A stretch of 64,000 nucleotides of DNA, taken from assembly GCA_020736575.1 (NCBI GenBank), contig JAGPYM010000025.1, forward strand, positions 248,001 to 312,000, written 5' to 3'. The stretch's first letter is position 1. Every line of letters begins with the position of its first letter. Source of the stretch: Thelonectria olida (Eukaryota > Ascomycota > Sordariomycetes > Hypocreales > Nectriaceae). The notes beneath the pieces were generated by a model. That model saw nothing but the letters and a program-made list of their open reading frames with translations, did no database searches and was not told the DNA's origin. Both the position numbers and the translations under genes were made by a program. Positions 1 through 11,400 of the stretch are shown piece after piece.

Positions 1-221
1 AGGCGTGCGACAACATCACCAATCCCGTCGCCAAGACTATCACCAACAACGCCAAGGCAGCAGCCCATGTCCTGAGCGTGCTTTCTATTAATGGCGCCAA
101 GTTGATTCCGAAGACACCTGCCAACTCTACCGTTATCAAGCGAGTTATTGACCCGGTAACGTTGTTTGAGCGGGATGTGGTTCCCGGCCTCAGCAAGCCT
201 TGTGACCACGATCTTATTTAA
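1..221 (+). CDS. 3' end of an unidentified protein-coding gene (partial)
   Basis: Reading from base 3, an open frame of 72 codons runs without interruption to a TAA at 219-221. Codon use looks coding, and the frame enters from outside the window. The visible peptide is moderately hydrophobic in its first half and ends in KPCDHDLI. I do not recognise a family, and no catalytic motif is visible. It could be the last exon of a secreted or metabolic protein. The 5' part, start and any introns lie upstream of the window. Confidence 0.55.
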   Translation, partial: ACDNITNPVAKTITNNAKAAAHVLSVLSINGAKLIPKTPANSTVIKRVIDPVTLFERDVVPGLSKPCDHDLI

Positions 222-1489
222 AGATGGGTCTTTGGAGTAGGAGTTGTCGAGAGGTGCCCGTATATTAGGCCCAATGAATTGGTAGTTAAGCACTCACACG
301 AAGAAATGAAAGGTCGATATTACGTGCTTATACATCTATTAAAAATTTCCCTCGGTTACAGAACTGTTCGTTCCTTCACATGACATACAGGTTCACATTT
401 TAGCTACGACAAGAAATCACAAACTCTCATTGGGATGATACCAAGAGGGACCTGGCACAGACGAAGTAATCAAGAGAAGAGAATGTGACCTGGATCTTCC
501 TTCACCTCGGAAGGGAAGAGAGGTATCTGTATTCTCCCCTCAGCGCAGAATCTTCATAGTAAAAGCTGCTCCGGCTGATGACCACGTCAACCCACACAAT
601 CTATCTCGTAGACTGGTCAAAAATCGTGGGAATCCCTTCACGTTTTGCGGGGTACCCCACGCCTTGCTCACGCCCAACACGGGGTAATTTGGATCCAGAT
701 CATCTTGATTGATCCGACATGGGCCCCACATGCCGATGCATGAGTAGAGATGGCACCAGGTTCCCCTCAATGAGAGGCTGGGGAACCGTCTGTGGTCTGT
801 ATGCCGATGTGGACAGGGTTGGCTGGTCCCTATGATATGATGGCCCAATGCCGAGGACGCACAGATGATATCGAGGGTTGAGACGGATGGTGAGGGTTGT
901 GTCGTGGGCGAGTGGCGTCGTGAGGAACAGTCACGGTGGTGGTTGCGGGAAGACCATCGTTCCTCGACCGACACATTCACTCAAGAGGCTTCCATTCACT
1001 CTGATATCATTGTTTCTCGCAGACTCACTTGAAAACGCACCTCTCCCTCGAGTCTCGGCCACCCACATCATCACGAGCACCCCCATCCGTCCCTCTACCC
1101 CAGACGGCTCTCCTCTCTCGACCCGAACTCGGGTATCTCGCTCTCCACACTCTGGGGTAGTCACAGGCTTGCCATCTCTCCAATCCCCTGTCAACAACCC
1201 TTGCCTTTGATACCATTGTCGTGTCGGGCGCCCGGTATGTGGGGAAGCGCAGTCTAGCTCGACTTCAACGCGAATTGGCGTCTCCTCTCCACTTCCCGCG
1301 ACGCTTCTAACCGCCTGTCACATCTCAGCCATCGGCTTGTGGTCCGCTGCGAATGCACTCAAGTCCACGTCCCGCCAGAACCATGTCGACCTCGATTTCA
1401 GCTATAAAGGAGCGTTGAGTACGCGGACATGTCATTGCTTCCACGTGTCAGAACAGCCGCAGCTTCGCTCTTCTTTGGATGCAACAACC
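222..1489. other. Intergenic, upstream of MFS transporter
   Basis: No convincing gene. The short open frames on both strands lack domain character. One CGG-N4-CCG palindrome (CGGGCGCCCG, 1225-1234) lies about 255 bp before the MFS start. It is a possible Zn2Cys6 site, but a single copy of this pattern is expected by chance every few kb. Confidence 0.5.
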
Positions 1490-3327
1490 ATGACTGCGAC
1501 GACGACAGCGACAGCGACTAAGTCCGATGGCCCTCCGCCGGGCACGGGCGTGTCTACCTTGGGACACGTTCGTCTTCGAGATGAGGCCACCAACGAGATT
1601 ATTCTCATCCCGTCGCCCTCCGACGACCCCAAGGATCCCCTCAATTGGCAAGCAGCGTGTCTCTCCTGAAATATGAAAGCGACTAACAGATAGAATCAAC
1701 TCTCAGGCCGAGACCCTTCAAGCTGTACACCGCCGTCGCTGTATGCTTCGCCATGATTCTCTGCAACTTCCTGGCTGCCGGACCGACCCTCGCAATCCTC
1801 GAAACCGCCCAGGACTTCTTCCCCGACTGGCAGCAGACCGGCATGGCTGGCCCTATTGCCAAGACGGCCTACTTCTTCAACTGCACTGCCCTGTTCCAGG
1901 GTCTGGGAAATCTCGTCTGGATGCCCCTGATCAACAAGTACGGCCGTCGTGCGGTCTACGTAGTCGCGTTTTCCATGTATCTCATTACCGCTGTTTGGTG
2001 CTGTGTGGCCAAGGAGTACGCGAATTTCCTCGTTGCTCGCATTGTTATGGGTTTTGCTGCGGGAGCCGGCGAGTGTCTCGCACCTATTACCATTGCAGAC
2101 ATCTTCTTCCTGCATGAGAGAGGTGCCATTACTGCGTAAGTGTCTCCACACCACAGTCTTGACAAAATGTTCTCAAGTTCGTGCCTAACACATGCCGTGT
2201 ACCAGCATGTATAACGCGTCCCTCAACCTCGGTGTTGCCACAGGAGCCATCGTCGACGGCTTCATCGTCAAGGACCACCCATGGCGATACATCTACTACG
2301 TCGCAATTGCCCTCATTGGCGGCGTCACGCTCATCGTCTGGTTCACCTTTCCCGAGACGGCCTATAACCGAAGCCCCGACACTCACGGCATTACGACGAC
2401 GCTACACGCCGAGTCTGAGGCGTACCACCGCAAGATGCCCGACGAAGAGGGCAACGTCCAGCATATCGAGGTGCAGCCCCGTGCTCAGCCCAAGACCAGA
2501 GAGCTCCTCATGCAGGGCCTGAAGCTCTACCACGGTACCTTTACCGAAGAGTCACTGTGGAACATGACCATTCGCCCCGTGGCCCTGCTTGCGCTGCCTC
2601 CTGTCCTTTGGGCTACTCTGGTCATGTCCGTTACTATTGGCTTCATTACAGCCATTACCTCCAACGTGGCCCCGGCTTTCTCTACTGCTTACGGCTTTGA
2701 GGCATGGCAGTCGGGTCTCTGCTTCTTCGCTGGTGTCATTGGTGCCCTCCTTGGAATCTTTTGCGGTGGCCACCTGTCCGACTGGGTCGCCGACTACTTC
2801 ACCCGCCGAAACAACGGCATCCGTGAGCCTGAGATGCGTCTCCCTGCCATCATGATTAGCGTCATCACTGGGCCTTTGGCTCTGATCCTATATGGCGTGG
2901 GCATCAACAACAAGCTTCACTGGATTGTGCCCACTCTTGGTATTGGTTTGAGTAAGTGTCCTTCGGTGTCCCCTCATCATACACATGTCTAACTTAACAC
3001 CTCTCAGTCAACTTCACAATCACACAAGCCACGAACGTTTCTCTTGTCTATACCATCGACTGCTACCGTCCCATTGCCGGCGAGATTGTCGTGACGCAGC
3101 TTGCATTCAAGTCGGCTTTTGGCTTCCTGCTTGGCTTCTACACGAACCCTTGGGTTGATAAGCACGGATACAGCGTTGCGTACGGCGAGATGGCCGCCAT
3201 CTGCGGTGGTGTGCTTGTTTTCTGGATCCCTCTATACATTTGGGGTCAGAAAATTCGTGAGACGACTATTGGGTGGAAGATGATGAAATACGCTCGCTGG
3301 GATATCGACAGAGAGGTCGGAGAGTGA
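1490..3327 (+). CDS. MFS transporter, DHA1 type (polyamine/drug-like)
   Basis: Predicted 12-TM major facilitator permease of the plasma membrane, 550 aa from four exons: 1490-1647, 1707-2135, 2206-2951 and 3008-3327. The N-terminal cytosolic tail ends in the family signature DPLNW, followed by the first TM region. The loop 2-3 motif NKYGRRAVY and the DIFFLHERG segment are typical of fungal DHA1 members. The first intron is best read as GC-AG (donor GCAAGC at 1648), because this joins DPLNW directly to PRPFKLYT as in relatives. A GT donor at 1657 would add three residues (QAA). Introns 2 and 3 are ordinary GT-AG. The substrate cannot be inferred. The paralogue at 46701-48554 has the same DIFFLHERG segment. 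Confidence 0.9.
1648..1706 (+). other. Probable GC-AG intron of the MFS gene
   Basis: The exon ends at the TG of the Trp codon and the intron begins GCAAGC. It contains the branch-like GACTAAC at 1681 and ends CTCAG at 1706. The protein across the junction (DPLNW-PRPF) matches the usual family spacing. The alternative GT donor at 1657 keeps frame but inserts three residues. Confidence 0.55.
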
Positions 3328-3754
3328 GGCTGCTTGTGTATAACTGATAGTCGAAGAGCTGATGCTCGGGATACTTGATTTACGTACCTAGGTATTGAGC
3401 GTGTGATCATACGAAACAGCTATTTTGGTGCCTTGATACTTCATACACTACCTAGCTTTACAGTGCGCATTGTTTTGTGGAGTGAATACCAGACTGGGCT
3501 TAATTTAAAAGCCTTCAGTCCTCTGTACTAGAATAACAAGATCATCCGCTATCGACCGGACTATGCCGTGTGCACGAAGTACCTTATGCTCTGCCACCTT
3601 TCTCGCTTATGTAACCAGTAGGGCACCATTTCAAGGTAGTGAAGCCGTAGGTGAGACTGTGAGTGTTATCGCACGCTTAGTGAATCTCGGGGCGTTGAGA
3701 AGATGGAATCTCAATCTCAAATGCAAAAACGAAATCACCTCGGCTGAAACTTGT
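3328..3754. other. Convergent 3' intergenic region
   Basis: Lies between the 3' ends of the MFS gene (plus strand) and the NLR gene (minus strand). It probably holds both 3' UTRs. No gene or repeat is seen. Confidence 0.5.
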
Positions 3755-6700
3755 CTAGTCCATTAACCCATCTACTGCAAACCTCATTATGATAACCCGT
3801 CCTGACTTGCAACCGAGTACCACGTTAGAACCTGATATCGCTGCGCAAATAGGACGATAATCTGGCGGTAGGCGGAAAAACGCAGTACCATTCCATGTGA
3901 TCCAGCGGCCATCTCCGCTGAAACCATATCCTACACGACATTGAGAAAGATCGAGGTCAGGGCGCTCGGCCAAACCATCAGGGTCCTTAATAGCGATCAC
4001 AGCAATGTCAGTGTGTATGTGTGTACCATTCCGGTCAAACTCTATGTCGGTCGCATTCGAGACACTCACCTTTTGGATGCACCTGCCTGTTCTTACCTGC
4101 CATACCATCAAACAACAATCCAATGAGTTTTCGTTTAAACCAGCAATGAGGGTCGAAGTTGGAGAAATGACCACCTTGTGTCGGTCCCCCAACATGTCTG
4201 TCTTGATTGTTTGGATGTAGTCGCCTGTGTTCACTCGCCAAACGCGAATAATCCACTCATTCCTCACCCCCCCGTCTGACACTGAAACTATGCGGGTCGA
4301 GTCAGGTGAGAATTTGGCCGAGTTCAATCGATCCTTAAGATGAAACTCCCGAAAGCATATTCCGGTCTCGTAGTTCCATAGTCGTATTGATGAGGAGGAT
4401 GAAGGACCACATCTCGTTCCGTGACATGAGGCGATAAAAGGCGAGGTAGGAGAAAATGAAATCGAATTGAATTCCTCCCCTTGGGACACAAGGGCATGGG
4501 CACGCTCTCCGGTATGCACCTCCCAGACGTAAAGAAACCCGTATGAAACACTGGCAAGAAATCTTGAGTCGTATGAAAATGAACGAAACCAAACATGGCC
4601 CTGGCAGTTTAGCTCTAGCATCAAGTCGCCTGAATGTACCCAACGCACGATTACAGAGCCACTAGAACCAAAAAACGCCAATAGCAAAGAATCCGGCGAG
4701 AAAACGACTCCAGAAAGACTCTCGCCAGTGCGTTCAATCATAAAGTGGTGTTCATTCTTCCCTGTATCCGTCCGCCAGAGCCGTGCAGACCCATCGCTGG
4801 TGGACACAGAGACGATGTGTCTCAGGTCCGGAGAGAATTGGACTGACTTCACCCTACTGCCATAGCGAAGAGTGTTCTGAACTTCTTCATTGGGTTCCAT
4901 ACTCCATACTTTCAGAGCTTCACCCCAAAAACCCAAGGCGATAAGGCTGGAGTTGGGAGAAACGGCAACGGCTGTGGGATAACCGTAGCCCTGCAGAATC
5001 TTGACGCACTGGCCCGTGTCAACCCGCGAAACATGAACAGTCCCATCACCAAGAGTAGTGCCCGCGAGCATCCAGCTGAACGCGAAGGTAGGGTTGCTCA
5101 TTATCTTGGTGCCCAGGTCTGGAAAGTCTTGGATGCACTCGCCCGTGTCCAGCCTCCATAATTGCAACCTTGGGTCGTTCTGGGTATGTGTCACAACTAG
5201 AGGCAACGAATCGGGTGAAAATGCGACAGCCACGGCATAGCGCCAGTTTCCGGAAGTTGTATCCAACTTGAACTGTCTAATGCACTCGCCGGTATCCACA
5301 CTCCAATGGTAGATGTCATTGCCCGAACGAGATGATAAGACAGTTTCGCCATCGGGAGAAAATCCAAGTAGAGCCTCAGAATGCAACGTTGGGTTCGCAG
5401 TCCAACCTCTCAATAGACCATTCCCGACAAAAAGGGCAACCTCGAATGGCTCTGCTGAAAAATGGATTTCCCCCGATAGTGGATGCCTGTCAATACAATC
5501 CCCAGTGTCGACCTCCCATACACACAATCCATTACCGGCGACGGCAGCAAAACGCTTTGAGTCTGGCGCAAACGCAGTCATCATAATCTTTTCTGTGAGT
5601 TTGAATCTTGCGAGACGTTGGCCTCTATCAACTCTCCAGAGTTCTATAATATGAGATCCCGGGGTCGGAGCCGTGTGTACTGAGGCCAAGATTTGAGAGT
5701 TTGGAGAGAAATGAAGACTGGTCGCCCCGCCGTGAGCCTCTAAAGTGAGATGACAATGGTCCCAATCTGCTTCCGGTTCTGGAGCAAGTAGAATCCACGG
5801 GGCCAATTTCGTCTTGAAAGTTTGCCGTACAATGTTGCTTCCTGGTGCAAACGCTATAGCCGAAGAGTAGACCTGAAGGGGCGCCTCATCGAGGCCTGAT
5901 AGATTGGTTGTCGCAAATTGCGCTCCATCCGTCATGAATGCAAAAAGTTTCGGGCTATCTGTGGACTATTGCGGGTCAGCTATGCTTATGGGCGTCAGGG
6001 CGAATCATCCATACATTCAGTAGCGATAAGAACGACTCCATCATCCCGTGGAGTTCCATAATCCTCCCAGTCAGACTCAACGCTTCAAGCCAATGAAGGA
6101 AATGCTCTCTTAAAAAGATGTCGAAGGGCCCATCGTCATGAATGCTCATTCCTGCTTCCATAACGTGATGGACCCAGTAAAGAACCGCGTATTTCACTTC
6201 CGATGGAAGATATCGATCGATGATCTTAGGGTTGATAGATGATCGGAGAGTTCCTGGCATCCGAAGATGGCAAACATCCTCTCGAAGGTGTCTTTCCAGG
6301 ATGCGTAAGCAACCAATGCCAATTTCGTGGTGAGCTTTCTTCTCATCTATCCAAAAGGGGGAACTTTCGCACTTTTCAGGGTCAATAAGGAAATCTCGGA
6401 AAGACAAGTGTAGTATCCTGACGGGATGGGTTTCCATCATTGGAACGTCGATAACCGAATGGAGCATGTCTAGAAGGTTGTTGATATCCGCGGAAGAGAT
6501 TTCAAGAATCTGCTCCAGGGAAGAGATTGGGAGCGGAGCGGCTAGGTTGACGATAGGACCGACAACTTTCCGAAATCTTTGAATCACTTTCTCAGTTTGC
6601 CTTGCAGATAATCCTGCAATTAGCCTCTCCAAGACCGGGAGGTATGTGGCGTCTAACTGAGACTCCTGACTTCTGGTTGTAAATTGTAGAACTTCAGCTA

Positions 6701-7767
6701 GTTGATTGTGGGGCAAACCAAGCCTGCGATCGCCAATAAAACGACACATGGTCGCGGCGAAGATGAACAATGGGACGGCCATCTGGGCAAGACTTTGAAG
6801 ATTCAAGTCGCCGGGCCAATCCGGAGCCAGGTGCCGGGATTGGGAGACTGACAGGTTGTAATCAGACCTAATCACTGAGAGTTGCTGCTTCAAGAAAGTA
6901 GATATGTCGTGTTCAATGACATCTTGGGGTAACTCATGAAGAACCAGATCCTGATAGGTGCCCCGGATAGAGTTGAAGCCCAGACGAATGGGCAATTCAG
7001 GCCGGCTGGTGAGGAAAACTCGGCATGAAGGAGACCTCAACGCGTTGAAGCGAGTAAATAGATTGATGGCGACTTTGACGTCGTCATCCCGCTCACATTC
7101 GTCGAGCGCGTCAACGACGATCATGATAGTGGTGCTTTGTGCGTTGCGAAGGCCGGACAGCGGTTTGACAATTAGTTCCTCAAATTGGACTTGCAAACGC
7201 TTCCCGAAAATAGCAGGGTCTGAATCGACTGCAATCTTGATGTGATTTGCTAAGGCGGGCTCGGCACGGACAAGCTGCCCGGCAAGAGTCGGAATAAACT
7301 TGGACATGCTCCCGCGATCCGTTTCGCCCCTCTTAAAGAAGAAGCTTGCTCCAAGGCGCTTTGCCTGGTAGAGATCACGAGCAATGGTTCGAGATACCGT
7401 CGACTTGCCAGTTCCTGCCATCCCATTCAGCCAGAATATTGCCTTTGCATCGGGGTTATTGGTCCAGTCGTGTATCTCGCGGAGGAGGTCGACTCGGGTG
7501 TCTGGCAAACATGTTGCGTTGTGTTCTTCGTCATGTGAATCGAAAGAAGCCCCGATGGCGATGGGAAGTTGAACTGCAGTGCTTCAGAATCATGTTAGCT
7601 AGTATTAAGCAACCCCGAGAGGTGATGATGGCTTACGAGTTCAAATTGAAGGTCACAGTCCCCCCCGTCACTGTGTTCCCCGCAATGACAGTGTGTCCCT
7701 CAATCGGCGCGTTGAACGAGTTCCCGGCCAAGGCAGCCATGGTGGCAACAGGTGTAGGCTGAGACAT
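3755..7767 (-). CDS. NACHT-WD40 NLR-like protein with N-terminal sigma-type amyloid motif
   Basis: Fungal STAND/NLR protein, 1302 aa from three exons: 7767-7637, 7581-6015 and 5965-3755. Residues 15-43 form a Gly/Asn/Thr-rich stretch (GHTVIAGNTVTGG at the core) resembling the sigma prion-forming motif of fungal NLRs. A linker with the typical CLPDTR segment leads into a NACHT NTPase with Walker A GMAGTGKS near residue 97 and Walker B IMIVVDALDEC. The C-terminal half carries about 12 WD40 repeats (FSPDS...VWxVDTGxCI). The second intron (GTATGG...AATAG, 49 nt) is required to remove an in-frame stop; joining there restores the usual linker. Known biology: ligand binding to the WD40 domain opens the NACHT, and the amyloid motif templates a partner. 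The gene lies next to a TPR-CHAT gene on the same strand. The effector partner of the motif is not visible here. Confidence 0.9.
7639..7725 (-). other. Sigma-like amyloid signalling motif (residues 15-43 of the NLR)
   Basis: The whole first exon encodes a short N-terminal domain without helix-forming character. It is rich in G, N, T and V and ends in an aromatic-containing TVTFNLN. The spacing of the GG pair and the F-x-L tail resembles the sigma motif class known from NLR/effector pairs in filamentous fungi. Assignment is by eye; a HET-s-like HRAM or another class is possible. Confidence 0.6.
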
Positions 7768-8439
7768 AGTTTAGAGAATAGAACCCCCCAACTATGCAAC
7801 CCGCCTATGTCCAAGGATAGGTGCTGATCTAGACCTGGTCGGCTGGTCGATGAACTTGTCAACACAACGTCAGCATTATGGTGCAAGTGCGGCACGTCAG
7901 GCGGATGTTGGTTGCTCTCAGCCGCACACGTGACTGAATATGCACATCAAGCGGGGCGTTACTCTAAAGCTATTGGACTATGCAGGTGTTTTGAAGCAAA
8001 TTATTGATTTGTGTTTGGTGGAAGAGACAGTCAGATCTAAACCGCTACGTTCGTCCTGGACGACTGATGCGTCTTTGTTGTGGCATGCTGGCTCTCCTTC
8101 AAGTGGATCCTTCCCGACTCCTTGTCATAGATTCGTTTCCGTTCGTTATTTCGAATGTTGAAAAGCACTACAAATCTTGGGACTTGGAAGCCTCAAGCAG
8201 CTAAGTTGGCGTCTAATGTAATGGCGGAGTTTCGCGTTGACAGGCTTAACATGGTGCTCATCTATAGTTGGGGTCTGAACATCCACAATTAGTAACCTGG
8301 AACTCCCTGCGCCTAGTAAAAAGATACTAATAAGTATAATTCTGGTGGTATGAAGATCTCAAACTATTGTACAAGCTGTCCACTCCATCAAGGGCGAGTT
8401 GCTGGCATACACAAGGGCAAAAAAACACAGGTAGAGATC
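7768..8439. other. Intergenic between TPR-CHAT and NLR genes
   Basis: This is 672 bp holding the 3' UTR of the TPR-CHAT gene and the promoter of the NLR gene, both on the minus strand. No additional gene is supported. Confidence 0.5.
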
Positions 8440-11400
8440 TCAAACGCCAAAATGAACATACGGGACCCAGTCAGGTGAAGACGAGTGACACTCGTCTGAA
8501 TCCACAACAATAACATCCCTTTGGCTCAGTGTAACTACACTAATAGACCGGGAATTCGAAACAACCTCGGGCATACCGTTTGCAGATGCACTGTCGCGGA
8601 TCGTCGATGCTGTCTGGCTTAGCCACCGGGTTCGAAGCTCCCTGGAGGCGACATGGAGCCCTCGGCATACCGACCCGTCCAACATGCCTCCTTTCATCAT
8701 TTCCCGATATGTTATCCTCGACATGTCGACACACATCTCGTCAATAACTCCCCAAAGCGTACCAATTACGTGACGGAACCCTGATAACTGGAACGCACTG
8801 ACTAGGTGAAGGCTTTCGTCGACGAACCTTTCATCTTTGATCTCACCTGTGCCGCAAGCAGAGAGATATGCCAGAAATGGCTGACGCCCACGGAGGTCTA
8901 TTTCCAACAAAGCAGCCACAGTCAACTGCTCAGTTTCCCAATCCTCTAGAAGCAGGGCGCTCTGAGAGGGGTCGGAGGAGTTTGTGTGGCCATGGCCGGC
9001 AAAGTGAAAAATAGAGCAGCTTGGAAGGTGAGATAAAATATCTTGCTTCTTTCGCTCCGGTGTAACAGTGTCAACTCCCATCGAATCGCACCAGTCTCTG
9101 AGCACTGCCGCCTCCTTCGTAGCAAACGGCAATGCGTGATGTCCGGGCGTTTCTTTCATTGAAACCACCAGTGCCCTGGCTTGACTGGGCGAGTTGACCT
9201 GGCGCTGTCGACTTTGGATGATGGCTTTGACCGAGGAGCTATACGACGACATGGCTCTGTCGAGAACAGTTCTGGAGGATCCATCCATATGATATCCTGC
9301 AGCATGGATAGGAAAACTGCTCAAGATTCCTGTAGGAATCCACCAAATATGCGGCCAGTCATCGAGAGGCGGAGGCTGAGTAATCCCAAGGGCATCCAGA
9401 ATAGGGTTTGCGACAACATCCCACAGCCACTCGAGAGCTTTCAAACTGCCACGATCACCCAGTTGAGCTCTTTCCTCAAGCTCGGTGGTCTTCAACTTGG
9501 GCAAATGGACAACTCGAATCTGATCTTTCGTAAGAACTAATGCATCGCAGCGATACGCCGTCACGTTTATGACCACGATCGGTCCAAAAGTTGCAGCTGC
9601 GCGTAGTGATGTCTCGTCCGGAACGGTTAAGAAACTCTCAAATCCTGGCTTGGTGCGAATCGCAGTGATCAAGCCATCCAGCTCGCTATCAACCGCGTAC
9701 CGCCTGTTGGATCTGTTCTGGTCGGGAAGCTCATGACCCTCTTTCAACGCAAGTGCACTCGTGGAACGAGACGCATGCAATTCATCCCGCAGATTGACAA
9801 ACTGCTGCGCAAGCTCGGGGTATTTCTCTCGCAAGTCCAAGATGTCTGTCCGCATCTCCTCAAGGGATGCTGCAAGGACCCCACGACCTTGTTCGAGGAA
9901 GTTGAGCGCAGTCAAGGGTCCATTGCCCGCTTGCAAAGCTACCGCTGCTGACACAGACGCTAGACCAACGACTTGAGTTAACGCGTGCTGTTTGTCTGAG
10001 TGCTCCAGTGACCGAGGCGACATTGTTGGGATGAGGCTGATGGCTACTTCCGCCGCATCAAACGCTTGCTCCCACTTTGAGTTGCTTGCACAAATCTGAA
10101 TCAGAGCAATGGCGCCTTCAATGCGCGTAATAGTGCGCGAGCTAACTTGTTTCAAGGCAGTTTTGTAGTAAGAGATGGCCATGGCGAGATCCGATGGTAG
10201 TTTGGTTATCAAGAACCGGTCGTGGAGCCGACTTGCGAGGTTGTTGAGGTATATCGCCCTGTCGGGGTGTTCCTTTGGACATGCTTCGACGGCCATTTGA
10301 GTCGCAGAGATGGCATCTTGGAGATCTGACATGGCTTTTGTGACACCAAACAAGTCGTTGAGTTGAAATCCTAGGGTGTTCAAGAACATTGCGCAATCAG
10401 GATGATCGGTTGGGGTAGCATCAACAGCTTCTCGGGCAAGTCGGATAGCCCTTTTGAGATCAGCCGTAACTCTCGTTCTGGAGTGTCGGGTGCCAAGTTG
10501 AATTCCCAGTGCGTTCAACCGCCCCCCACGATACGGATCATCGCTTGGCGTTAGTGCTACTGCCTTCTCACAGGCTTGAATAGCAGTCTCGAGATCGACT
10601 TCAGACCCAGTTCGAGAGTACAAGTCACCAAGGCGGATGCCGAGGGTGTTCAAGTACATCGCCTGTTGTTTGGGGTCGTCTTGAGATTTGTCGACAGCCT
10701 TCTGAGCTAACTCAATGGCTTCAGTAAGGTCTACCATTGCCCCCGCTCTTAAGAAGCGATCACCGAGAATGCTTCCAACATTATTCAGCGCTCCTGCGTG
10801 CTCTCGGTATCCGACCGGGGTTGCGGCAAGACTTTGCCTCATAACCTCAATGGACCTCTCTAGGTCAGCAAGTGCGCCTGTTACCATGTATCGGTCACTC
10901 AAGATGTTCGCAAGGCTCTGTAACCGAGTTCCTAGGTCTGCGTGCTCGAGGGGTGTCACGCTGATAGCCCGTTCCACCACCGGAATTGCTTGGTTGAGGT
11001 CCTTTACCTCTCCGACTCTCAAGAAACGGTTGCGAAGAAAAATGGCAAGGGTATTTAAGAGAAAGGGATCATCTGGGGCTATATCCAAGCCTTGCTTTGC
11101 CACTCGAATAGCCTCTTCTAGACTTGATAGTTCTCTTGTCTCTTCGTACCTGAGACCCAGTGAGTTTGCTAGGGTGTAGAGAAAGTCGGGCATATCTGCA
11201 TGGTTAGACGGCGTGAGCTCTAAGCACTTTGTAGCGACCTGGACTGCTTCCTCAATATCGGCTATTGACCCTGACTCTGAGTAGAGATCGCCAAGTCGGC
11301 GCGAAAGGTTGCTCAGCGTGTTTGGTAGATCTATGTGATTTGCTGGTGTCATTTCCACCGCTTTTCTGGAGCTGGCAATGGCTTTGTCGAGGTCATCACG

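Noticed and set aside
1225..1234. CGG-N4-CCG site at the first MFS gene as part of the BVMO regulon
   Set aside because: Single copy of a pattern expected about once per 4 kb, and the gene is 45 kb away from the cluster.
5936..6013. Stop between the NACHT and WD40 ORFs as evidence of a pseudogene
   Set aside because: A 49-nt GT-AG intron (6014-5966) with a CTGAC-like branch site removes the stop and restores the usual linker in frame.
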